Shown piece by piece: positions 1-6,725 of a stretch of 64,000 bases of DNA (position 1 is its first letter; the number at the start of each line of letters is the position of its first letter). The translations under genes and the position numbers were made by a program. The stretch comes from Winogradskya humida (GTDB lineage: Bacteria > Actinomycetota > Actinomycetes > Mycobacteriales > Micromonosporaceae). Where the stretch lies: assembly GCF_016862215.1 (NCBI RefSeq), contig NZ_BOMN01000032.1:53788-117787 (forward strand), read 5' to 3'. The notes below the pieces were generated by a model, which was not told where the DNA came from, did not search any database, and saw only the letters and a list, made by a program, of their open reading frames with translations.

Positions 1-584
1 CCGCCGGTCACGTCCACGACGGTCGGGAAGCCGGTCATCGTGGTCGACGAGTCCAGCCGATAGGTGTACGCCTCATTGGCCCCGAACCCGGCGACCGTAC
101 CCGTCGTAGTGGCCGGGAATGGACCGTTGAACAGGGTCTGCGCGAGGGTCAGCGTGGCCGGGCCGGTGGCGACCGAGGTGCTCAGGGGGCTCTCCGCACC
201 GGCCCAGTTGGCGCCGTACACCGGGTAGACCGTGTAGCGCCACGAGCCGGTGGGCATGGTGTTCTCGGTGCAGGTCAGCGCGGTGATCGTGCCCGTGCAG
301 CCGGACAGCACGGTCTGTGTGGTGAGCGTCGCGGTGTCGTAGCGCTTCACGACGTAGCCGCTGACCGCGACGCCGTTGGAGAGAGTGACCGCCGACCAGG
401 AGACCGTGACCGCCTGGGCCTGCTTCTTGAGCACGGTCGGGGTGACGCCGGCCGGGAGCGAGGCCGCGGAACTGCCGCCGGTGCTGCCGGGTGTCGCCGG
501 AGCCGTCCAGTACGCCCATGCGACCCCGCCACCGATGCTCAGGGCACCGGCGATCAACAGCAGCAGGATCCAGCGGCGTCTCAC
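1..584 (-). CDS. Secreted fibronectin-III-like protein (C-terminus beyond window)
   Basis: The gene starts with GTG at 584, overlaps the stop of the preceding gene by GTGA, and runs off the left edge, so the C-terminus is not visible. The visible 194 residues begin with an RRRWILLLL-type signal segment followed by a short AYWTAP motif, like the other two proteins of this cluster. Residues about 50-125 have a fibronectin type III pattern (VSWSAV, then SGYVVKRYD, then WRYTVYPVY). It is probably exported and displayed or released with its two neighbours; a structural or matrix role is inference. Translational coupling to the gene upstream is likely from the 4-base overlap. Confidence 0.75.
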   Translation of the reverse strand, partial: MRRRWILLLLIAGALSIGGGVAWAYWTAPATPGSTGGSSAASLPAGVTPTVLKKQAQAVTVSWSAVTLSNGVAVSGYVVKRYDTATLTTQTVLSGCTGTITALTCTENTMPTGSWRYTVYPVYGANWAGAESPLSTSVATGPATLTLAQTLFNGPFPATTTGTVAGFGANEAYTYRLDSSTTMTGFPTVVDVTG

Positions 585-1051
585 GGTCCAGTGCCACTCG
601 TCCCCAGATAGACCCGGAACGTCGCGCCCTGGCAGGTGTTCGCCGCGTTGGCCGCCATCGACAACGCGCCGGTCAGGGAGAGGGAGAGCGAGCCGTTCGC
701 CGCGACGGTCCAGCCGTTGCCGCTGTTTGTCTGCGTCGTGTACGTGATCGCGCCGACGCCGCAGGCATTGTGCGGGACGTCGACGGAATACCCGTTGGTG
801 CCCTGGGCGGGATCGAGGTAGATGCGCATCACGCGTACGGCGAAGGTGTTGGGGTTCGCGATCGTCACCGCGACGTCGGCCGAGCTGCCGGGATAGAGCA
901 GCGCGGTGGGCGTACCCGGAGTGAGTGTCAGGGCAGTGGCAGTGCCGCTCGTCGCCGTCCCGGAGCCGGTGCCCGTGTTGGACCAGTGTCCGTAGGCGGC
1001 GCCGGACACGAACAGGGCAAGGAAGAACCCCGCGATCACGGCCCGCTTCAC
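581..1051 (-). CDS. Camelysin/TasA-like SipW-dependent secreted protein
   Basis: A 156-residue protein starting with GTG at 1051 behind an AAGGGGG ribosome binding site. The N-terminus (residues 1-22) is a signal peptide ending in the AAYGHWSNTG pattern, which resembles SipW-type signals where a cleaved Ala is followed by an aromatic-Trp-Ser motif. The rest is a Thr/Ala/Gly-rich beta sandwich with a TIANPNTFAV core and two cysteines. Proteins of this kind (TasA, camelysin) are exported after cleavage by a SipW-like signal peptidase and may assemble into fibres. No SipW peptidase gene is visible; one may lie left of the window. It overlaps the next gene by four bases. Confidence 0.75.
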   Translation of the reverse strand: MKRAVIAGFFLALFVSGAAYGHWSNTGTGSGTATSGTATALTLTPGTPTALLYPGSSADVAVTIANPNTFAVRVMRIYLDPAQGTNGYSVDVPHNACGVGAITYTTQTNSGNGWTVAANGSLSLSLTGALSMAANAANTCQGATFRVYLGTSGTGP

Positions 1052-1083
1052 GGCGCGTTACCCCCTTGCTGGACGAACCGAAG

Positions 1084-1116
1084 CGGCGGCGGTGCGCAGG
1101 GAGCGCACCGCCGCCG
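1084..1116 (-). terminator. 14-bp perfect hairpin between two secreted-protein genes
   Basis: Perfect inverted repeat with arms 1084-1097 and 1103-1116 and a 5-base loop, placed just after the stop of the 1123-1623 gene and before the start of the 581-1051 gene. There is no T-run, so it may be a partial terminator or an mRNA-stabilising structure that sets the ratio of the two secreted proteins. Confidence 0.55.
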
Positions 1117-1122
1117 GGTGGA

Positions 1123-1623
1123 TCAGGACGCGGTGAAGGTCAGGTTGACCGTCGCGTTCTTGCAGCCGTCCTGGTTCGTGAGCGCGTTGACCATGTGGAT
1201 CTTCGCGCCGGACGGGTTGTAGTCGTGCGGGCCGCCGGTGAGGTCGGCGTTGATGGCATTGGGCTGGGTGATCGCGAAGTCGCTCGCGGTACACCCCACG
1301 GCGGGGGAGCCGCCAACGGTGATCGGACCGATCCCGATCAAGACGCCGGCGACGTACTGGTTGGTGGTCAGCGTGTTGGTCACCGTGAAATTGATGGCCT
1401 GATCCGCGCCTCCGGGCACCATTGCGGCCGGATACGGCGTGAGCTGCGTTACTGTGACGGCGGTACTAGTACCGGTGGAACTGGTTCCGGTGCCGGAGCC
1501 TGAGGTGCTCCAGTACGCGAAGGCGGTGCCGGCGACGAACACGCCGGCGACCGTGGGGACCAGCACGAGTGCCGCACGACGACGACTCCTGCGACGCTGC
1601 TGGACACTGCTCTTCGTAGCCAT
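1123..1623 (-). CDS. SipW-dependent-type secreted protein (TasA/camelysin-like)
   Basis: A 166-residue protein. I chose ATG 1623 over upstream in-frame starts because it is preceded by a purine-rich GGAATGGAGTGG stretch and begins with a normal signal: an Arg-rich n-region (residues 7-16), a hydrophobic segment VLVPTVAGVFVAG, then AFAYWSTSG. The remainder is Thr/Ser-rich and beta-predicted, with cysteines in GCTASD and DGCKN that could form a disulfide. It resembles the protein at 581-1051 in plan and length. It is the first gene of a three-gene minus-strand group ending with the FnIII protein. Role as a surface or fibre subunit is inferred. Confidence 0.75.
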   Translation of the reverse strand: MATKSSVQQRRRSRRRAALVLVPTVAGVFVAGTAFAYWSTSGSGTGTSSTGTSTAVTVTQLTPYPAAMVPGGADQAINFTVTNTLTTNQYVAGVLIGIGPITVGGSPAVGCTASDFAITQPNAINADLTGGPHDYNPSGAKIHMVNALTNQDGCKNATVNLTFTAS

Positions 1624-1786
1624 GCACCACTCCATTCCGATTGCCAGATGAACGGCCGTCCCGCCGTCGTTCACCTGCACCTTCGGACGCGCTCATGATC
1701 ACCTTTGGGAAATCGCAACTCGTGCAAAAAGTCAGGCGTATCGGTCACGGGATTTACTTGAGCGGATAACGCCCGATACTTGGTTG

Positions 1787-3337
1787 ATGGCGGACTGGAT
1801 CTCGCGCGACGACCGGTTACCGGTGCCGGTCACCGCGTACGGACCACTGCATCTTCTGGCTCGTCACGTGCACCGTTTGTCCGATACCGGGCAGGCGCAC
1901 GAGGCGATCACCGCGGCCGATGCCTATCTCGTCATTGCGCGTATCGTCCGCGATGAGAAGAGCGTCCGGTTTCTCATCCAGGGCAAGATGTACGCCCTCC
2001 TCGCCCTGGGCCGCGTGAACGAGGCCTACCCGTTGGCGATGGCCCTGCTGCACTCCCAGCGCGCCGCCGGCTCGGTGCTCGGCGAGGCGAAGGCGCTATG
2101 TGATCTGGCCCGGATCCACCTGCTCGGCGGCCACTACGTCGACTGCATGCGCAACCTGGCCCGGGCCGGGGTGCTGCTGGGTACGGCGCCGGCCGAGACC
2201 GACCGGCACCGCTCGGCGCTGTGCTCCTTCGCGACCGCCGCCACCGCCGCCGAGCTGTACGAGGCGGCCGCCGACGCGTACGAGCAGCTGCGGCACAGCA
2301 CCTCCTCGTTCGACCTGGTCCACGCGGTGACGCTGCTCTACTGGGGGCTGCGGCTCGCCCACGTGGGCCGCTCCGAGGAGGCCCGTTCCCGGTTGCGCCG
2401 CAGCGCCGAGATCACCCGCGCCTGGCTGGAGACCCACCCGGACCCGACGATCACCGCGATGCACGCGCTGGCCCTGGCGAAGCTGGGCGAGACCACGGTC
2501 GCGGAGAAGCTCGCCCGTTCGGTGATCATGGAGTTGCGCACCGGCGGCAGCCATCAGTACGCCCGGATGGCCCACCTCGCGCTCGGCATCAGCCTCCGCG
2601 CGCACGGCTTCCCGCAGGAGGCGCGCCGCGAGTTCATCGCGGCCCGCGACCTCACAGAGGAGGGTTCGCGCCCCGACGAGCGCCCGATCATCCGGTTCGA
2701 GCTGGCGCTGACCGCTCTCGACCTCGACAGCGGCCAGGCCAGCCGCGACCTCTTCGAAACGGTCGAGGGGCAGGTGCGCGAGCTGTGGCGGTTGCGCCTG
2801 CAGCGACTGGCGATGCTGCGCCAGGCCCGCCAGCGCGAGGAGACCGAGGCGGCCCGGGCCCGCGCGGAACGCGAGATCCTCCGCGACCCGCTGACCGGCC
2901 TCGGCAACCGGCGCCGCTTCGACCTGCTGATCGGGGCGGTGTCACCCGCCAGGGAAGCGCCGCTCACGCTGCTGCTGATCGACCTGGACCACTTCAAGGC
3001 GGTCAACGACATCCACTCGCACAGCGTCGGTGACCTGGCCCTGCGCGAGGTCGCGGCAATTCTGCGGGCGCACTGCCGCCAGGGTGACGAGGCGGTCCGA
3101 TACGCCGGCGACGAGTTCGTGATCTTCCTTGGCGAGGGCGCCGAGGCGGGCTCGGAGGTCGGCGAGCGGATCCGGATGGCGGTCGCCGACGCTGACATCC
3201 TGACCGACCTGCACATGACGGTCAGCGTGGGCGTCGCGACCTGGAGCTCGGGCATGACCGGGGAGCAGCTCTTCCAGGCGGCGGACAGCCGGCTCTACGC
3301 CGCCAAGTGGTCGGGCCGGAACACCACAGCGGTCTGA
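1787..3337 (+). CDS. TPR-GGDEF diguanylate cyclase
   Basis: A 516-residue cytoplasmic protein. Residues about 15-330 are helical repeats of TPR type (AYPLAMALLHSQRAAGS and similar), a likely sensory or protein-binding part. Residues about 360-515 form a GGDEF domain that would make cyclic di-GMP from two GTP. The signature is AGDEF (first Gly replaced by Ala, usually tolerated), preceded by the substrate-binding DLDHFKAVND segment and by an RQGD inhibitory I-site five residues upstream, so product feedback is expected. No membrane segment and no EAL domain are present. ATG 1787 follows an in-frame TTG at 1784. It is divergent from the secreted-protein cluster. Confidence 0.9.
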   Translation: MADWISRDDRLPVPVTAYGPLHLLARHVHRLSDTGQAHEAITAADAYLVIARIVRDEKSVRFLIQGKMYALLALGRVNEAYPLAMALLHSQRAAGSVLGEAKALCDLARIHLLGGHYVDCMRNLARAGVLLGTAPAETDRHRSALCSFATAATAAELYEAAADAYEQLRHSTSSFDLVHAVTLLYWGLRLAHVGRSEEARSRLRRSAEITRAWLETHPDPTITAMHALALAKLGETTVAEKLARSVIMELRTGGSHQYARMAHLALGISLRAHGFPQEARREFIAARDLTEEGSRPDERPIIRFELALTALDLDSGQASRDLFETVEGQVRELWRLRLQRLAMLRQARQREETEAARARAEREILRDPLTGLGNRRRFDLLIGAVSPAREAPLTLLLIDLDHFKAVNDIHSHSVGDLALREVAAILRAHCRQGDEAVRYAGDEFVIFLGEGAEAGSEVGERIRMAVADADILTDLHMTVSVGVATWSSGMTGEQLFQAADSRLYAAKWSGRNTTAV

Positions 3338-3390
3338 CCGGCGCCCTTCGCGGCACACAGCGTATCGACGTCTTTGCGTATTGTGAGGGA

Positions 3391-4332
3391 ATGGCGGACG
3401 CGTGGGGGCGGCGGCGGGCTGTCGCGGTGACCCTGGCGATCGAGCTACTGCTCGCCGGGGTGGTCTTCGGTGCTGCCCGGGTGTCGTCGCCGAGCCTCGG
3501 GGCCGACTACGTCGACTTCGCGGGGGCGAGCGGCGCCGCTGTCGCTGCCGCGCCCGTCGAGGCGTCGTTCACCTGGGACTGCGGTCGTAACGAGATCGGT
3601 CATCTCAGCACGGCGAACGTTGTCGTCACGCCGGGGAAGCCCGGGTCGCCGCATCACGTGCACGACTACCTCGGGAACCGGTCCGTCGATGTGGGGTCGA
3701 CCGTCGACAGTCTGGCCGGAGCGGCCACGACCTGCACGAACGGGGACGAGTCCAGCTACTACTGGCCGGTGCTGCGTACGGTCCGGGAGGGCGAGAGCGA
3801 TCACGGCGGCGCGATCCAGGTCGCTGCTTCGGTGACGCTGACCTACTACGCCAACCCGCGGGGGCCGGTGCTGCCGATGCCGCGGTTCCTGCGGGGTGCG
3901 GTCGGGGATGCGTACGCCGTGACGAACGGCGGTGCCCTCGCAGCGCCGGTCTGGAGTTGTGAGGGTGCCGGGGCGCGGCGCACGCTGAACTATCCGATCT
4001 GTGCCCAGGGCCGTCGCGTGCTGCGGGTCTTCGACTTCCCGAGCTGCTGGGACGGGCGGCGCATCGACAGCACCGGTCACCGCCGGCACCTGGTGTTTCC
4101 CCAGCCCGGTGGTGGTTGCCCGCTCGGAACCTTCGCGGTGCCCCGGCTCGAGATCGTCGTGGCCTACGACATACCGCGGGGCACCCGGTACCGGATCGAC
4201 TCGTTCGACGATCAGCGGCACAGCCCTCGCACCGATCACGCCTTCTTCGTCAATCTGATGCCGGATGCCCTGATGCGGCACATCGCGGACTGCCTGAACT
4301 CAGTTGCCGGCGGCAAGGAGTGTGCTGCCTGA
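3391..4332 (+). CDS. DUF1996 secreted/anchored protein
   Basis: A 313-residue protein starting at ATG 3391 behind GTGAGGGA. Residues 7-30 form a single hydrophobic signal or anchor segment. The body matches the DUF1996 plan: FTWDCGRNEIGHLSTANVVV, then the His-rich GSPHHVHDYLGN segment, SSYYWPVL, the DFPSCWDGRRID box, HRRHLVFPQPGGGCP and a DHAFFVNL ending. DUF1996 proteins are secreted and their biochemical function is unknown. It lies 53 bases after the diguanylate cyclase on the same strand. Its last codons lie in the first copy of a 35-bp tandem duplication and its stop in the second copy, at the junction with the converging lipoprotein gene. Confidence 0.85.
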   Translation: MADAWGRRRAVAVTLAIELLLAGVVFGAARVSSPSLGADYVDFAGASGAAVAAAPVEASFTWDCGRNEIGHLSTANVVVTPGKPGSPHHVHDYLGNRSVDVGSTVDSLAGAATTCTNGDESSYYWPVLRTVREGESDHGGAIQVAASVTLTYYANPRGPVLPMPRFLRGAVGDAYAVTNGGALAAPVWSCEGAGARRTLNYPICAQGRRVLRVFDFPSCWDGRRIDSTGHRRHLVFPQPGGGCPLGTFAVPRLEIVVAYDIPRGTRYRIDSFDDQRHSPRTDHAFFVNLMPDALMRHIADCLNSVAGGKECAA

Positions 4333-4360
4333 ACTCAGTTGCCGGCGGGCGGGAGTGCTG
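4290..4360. repeat. 35-bp tandem duplication across converging stop codons
   Basis: Two adjacent 35-base units, 4291-4325 and 4326-4360, share a 24-base identical core (starting at 4290 and 4325) containing TGAACTCAGTTGCCGGCGG. The unit holds the last codons of the DUF1996 gene and, on the other strand, the last codons and stop of the lipoprotein gene. Because 35 is not a multiple of 3, the copies are read in different frames. Confidence 0.85.
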
Positions 4361-5054
4361 AGGTCTTGCCGCCGGTGGGGGAGACCGCGAACCAGGTGTT
4401 CTTGACGCCCTGGCCCTTGATATCGCCGGGCTCGGTGTCCTTGCTGAAGTAGTAGACCGGCCAGCCGTTGATCGTGACCTGGCAGTGGCCGTCGGCGCGC
4501 TCGACGTACCCGAGGATCTTGGGGTCGATGCCCTTGGGGAAGATCTTGCCGGGCGACTTGATCAGCAGCGGCGGCCAGGTCTTCGCGCAGTCGCCGTTGC
4601 AGGTCGCCTTGGGCGGCTTGTTGGAGTCGTTGTCGAAGCGGTAGAGCGTGCGGCCGGCGCCGTCGGCGACGTAGGTGCCGATGTCGTCGTTCTCCGTCGC
4701 GTTGAGCTCGACCGTCTTGCTGCCCGACGTGATGCTCTTCGGCGGGGTGACGTCCTTGGCCGACGGCCCGTTGTAGATCTTGACCCACTTCTGGGTCTTG
4801 GCGACCGTCGGCTCGGGGACCGGCTTGGGCGCCTCGGGCGTCTCCACCGCGGCGAGCTCACCGGTCGGGGGTTCGGAAACTGGCGCGGGAGGCACGTCGA
4901 TCGACGCGAGGGGCGCCGGCGTCTCGCTGGCCGCGACGGCCTGCGCGGCGGGCACGAGCGGGGTCGACGGGTTGGTGCCGGGGGCGGCGCAGGCGGCCAG
5001 GCTGAAGAGGCCGGCCGCCGCGAGGGCGACGGGTGCGATGGCGGTGCGCTTCAT
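4335..5054 (-). CDS. COG4315-type lipoprotein with secreted-repeat domains
   Basis: A 239-residue lipoprotein. ATG 5054 is preceded by AGGGGGAACC. Residues 1-22 form a lipoprotein signal with an LAAC lipobox. A Pro/Ala-rich spacer follows to about residue 85. The C-terminal half carries two Lipoprotein_15-type repeats: TYVADGAGRTLYRFDNDSNKPP with CNGDCAKTWPP, and GHCQVTINGWPVYYFSKD with a GVKNTWFAVSPTG end. The family is of unknown function, held at the outer face of the membrane, and is often found beside ECF sigma genes. Its promoter is the mirror image of the promoter of the divergent sigma gene, so it is very likely a member of that sigma factor's regulon. Confidence 0.85.
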   Translation of the reverse strand: MKRTAIAPVALAAAGLFSLAACAAPGTNPSTPLVPAAQAVAASETPAPLASIDVPPAPVSEPPTGELAAVETPEAPKPVPEPTVAKTQKWVKIYNGPSAKDVTPPKSITSGSKTVELNATENDDIGTYVADGAGRTLYRFDNDSNKPPKATCNGDCAKTWPPLLIKSPGKIFPKGIDPKILGYVERADGHCQVTINGWPVYYFSKDTEPGDIKGQGVKNTWFAVSPTGGKTSALPPAGN

Positions 5055-5084
5055 GGTTCCCCCTGCGGTTGAGATGACCACCTC

Positions 5085-5113
5085 CACACGGGTGAGGGGT
5101 GAGAATCGGTTCA
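5085..5113 (-). promoter_or_regulatory. ECF-type promoter of the lipoprotein gene
   Basis: Read on the minus strand: TGAACCG at 5113-5107, 16 bases, then CGTGTG at 5090-5085, about 30 bases before the ATG at 5054. The same -35 and -10 words with the same 16-base spacing occur on the plus strand for the sigma gene. Confidence 0.7.
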
Positions 5114-5126
5114 GGCGAAATTTCTC

Positions 5127-5155
5127 TGAACCGTTTCGTGACCCCCTTACGTGTG
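5127..5155 (+). promoter_or_regulatory. ECF-type promoter of the sigma gene (probable autoregulation)
   Basis: TGAACCG at 5127-5133, 16 bases, CGTGTG at 5150-5155, about 100 bases before ATG 5257. It is identical in both elements and in spacing to the divergent lipoprotein promoter; the two -35 boxes lie back to back and create the inverted repeat at 5107-5133. Confidence 0.7.
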
Positions 5156-5256
5156 CTGGGAGTCAGACCGACGCAACGGGGGTCGGGGGTGGCCGGGCAC
5201 GCTCCGTCCGGCCAGCCTCGGCAGGTACACCGCCACCGCCGTACCGGGGGGAGAAC

Positions 5257-5808
5257 ATGCCGGGGTTCAAGCTCCAACGTCGCAGGGAGGTGGCCGATGA
5301 GGCGCTGGTCAGATCGTTGTTCCAGGAACACGGCCGGGCGATGCTCGCATATGCCACCCAGTTGACCAGGGACCGCGCCGCCGCGGAGGACGTCGTCCAG
5401 GAGGCTCTGGTGCGCGCCTGGCGGCATCCGGACAGCCTGGTCAACGGCAAGGGGTCGGTACGCGGCTGGCTGCTGACCGTGGTCCGCAACATCGTCACCG
5501 ACCAGATCCGGGCCCGCAACGCGCGAGCCACCGAGGTGCGGGAGAGCCCCGTCGACGTGGCCTCCGACGAGGATCACGCCGAGCAGGTCGTGAACGCCAT
5601 GGTGGTGGTCGACGCGCTGAGCCGGCTCTCCGCCGAGCATCGTGAGGTCCTGGAACAGCTCTATCTTCAGGGCAGCACGGTCACCGAGGCCGCTAAAGTC
5701 CTGGGCATTCCACCCGGAACAGTCAAATCACGTTCCTTCTACGCTCTTCGGGCCCTGCGTGAAGTGAAGACGCTGCGCCCCGCCGGAACAGAACGGTCTG
5801 CATCATGA
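5257..5808 (+). CDS. ECF RNA polymerase sigma factor
   Basis: A 183-residue sigma-70 family protein. ATG 5257 follows a GGGGGGAG ribosome binding site; longer in-frame starts upstream would read through the promoter region. Region 2 spans about residues 20-90 (FQEHGRAMLAYATQLT, then AAEDVVQEALVRAWRHP, and region 2.4 RGWLLTVVRNIVTDQIR). Region 4 spans about 120-172 (LSAEHREVLEQLYLQG, TEAAKVLGIPPGTVKSR, the -35 recognising helix-turn-helix). It overlaps the anti-sigma gene by ATGA. Two matching divergent promoters upstream suggest that it controls itself and the lipoprotein. Confidence 0.92.
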   Translation: MPGFKLQRRREVADEALVRSLFQEHGRAMLAYATQLTRDRAAAEDVVQEALVRAWRHPDSLVNGKGSVRGWLLTVVRNIVTDQIRARNARATEVRESPVDVASDEDHAEQVVNAMVVVDALSRLSAEHREVLEQLYLQGSTVTEAAKVLGIPPGTVKSRSFYALRALREVKTLRPAGTERSAS

Positions 5809-6512
5809 ACGAGACGCACGTGGACCTCGCCGGCTACCTGACCCAGTCACTGGACGCCGAGCAGAACCGAGCGGCCGAGGAGCACATCGCCGGCTGTGAC
5901 GAGTGCCGCGCCGAGGTGGAATCCCTGCAGGAGTGGACCATGGCCCTCGAAGCCGTCCCCGAGGCGATGCTGCTCGACGGCCCTCCCGACGACGCCGACC
6001 TGTTGCTGCAGCGCACGCTGCGGCAGATCCGCACGGAGGCCGGCGGTCAGCGTCGGCGGCGATCGACGCTCGTGGGTGTCGCCGCCGCGGTGCTCGTGGC
6101 CGCTGCCGTCGCCGGTGGCGTCGCGATCGGGGGTGCCACAACCTCCAACGAGCCCGGGACGACCGCGTTGCCGCCTGTGACGCAGTCGCAGCCCACAACC
6201 GCGCCTGGCACGAAGACCGCTACCGCGGTCGACGCCACGACCGGGGCGCGGATCACCGTCGCGGTCACCCCCGCCCCGGGATGGGTGCGGATCAAGGCCG
6301 CCGTCGCGGGCATTCCCCAGGGCGAGCGCTGCCTGCTGGAGGTCCTCGACAAGAGCGGCAAGGTGACGCTCGCCGGCAGCTGGCTCGTCTCGGAGACGGG
6401 CGCCGCGGAGGGCACCACACTGGACGGCAGCGCGCTCGTGCCGCCGGACCAGGTCGCCTCGGTGCGGGTCATCACCGAGAGCGGCAAGCAATACACCAGC
6501 GTCAACATCTGA
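5805..6512 (+). CDS. Zinc-finger (ZAS) membrane anti-sigma factor
   Basis: A 235-residue protein whose ATG overlaps the sigma stop. The N-terminal cytoplasmic part has the HxxxCxxC zinc anti-sigma signature (His27, Cys31, Cys34). One membrane helix lies at about residues 88-110 (STLVGVAAAVLVAAAVAGGVAIGG), followed by an extracytoplasmic Thr/Pro linker and a beta-rich domain of about 95 residues. It would bind and hold the sigma factor at the membrane until an envelope signal releases it. The outer domain has one Cys and no recognised ligand motif. Confidence 0.9.
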   Translation: MNETHVDLAGYLTQSLDAEQNRAAEEHIAGCDECRAEVESLQEWTMALEAVPEAMLLDGPPDDADLLLQRTLRQIRTEAGGQRRRRSTLVGVAAAVLVAAAVAGGVAIGGATTSNEPGTTALPPVTQSQPTTAPGTKTATAVDATTGARITVAVTPAPGWVRIKAAVAGIPQGERCLLEVLDKSGKVTLAGSWLVSETGAAEGTTLDGSALVPPDQVASVRVITESGKQYTSVNI

Positions 6513-6523
6513 TCCCGCGGAAA

Positions 6524-6555
6524 TCGAGGGCGGTCCCGGCCGGGGCCGCCCTCGA
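6524..6555 (+). terminator. GC-rich hairpin after the anti-sigma gene
   Basis: Arms TCGAGGGCGG (6524-6533) and CCGCCCTCGA (6546-6555) are fully complementary, 12 bases after the stop at 6512. There is no T-tract, a form of terminator common in actinobacteria. Confidence 0.55.
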
Positions 6556-6617
6556 CGCATTCATGGGTCCTTATTGACTCTGTGGCCTGAGGCACATTAG
6601 CGTGGCTGTTGCCGGCA

Positions 6618-6700
6618 TGTTAAAACGTTTCATTCCTGCGGTTACGGGGTTGTCACCGGCTCCAGGACCGCGTGTTCGTCGTGTGTTTGAAACGATTCCA
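6618..6700 (+). promoter_or_regulatory. Two LacI-type operators upstream of the GH106 gene
   Basis: Palindromic elements TTAAAACGTTTCAT (about 6620-6633) and TTTGAAACGATTCCA (6686-6700) fit the A/T-flanked central-CG pattern of LacI-family sugar regulators. Their centres are 67 bp apart and the second lies 26 bases before ATG 6726. No LacI gene is visible in the window. Confidence 0.55.
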
Positions 6701-6725
6701 CCGCCGCCGTGCTGGGAGGCAACCG

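Noticed and set aside
5107..5133. Inverted repeat CGGTTCA/TGAACCG considered as a terminator or repressor operator
   Set aside because: It is fully explained by two back-to-back -35 boxes that each have a CGTGTG at exactly 16 bases.
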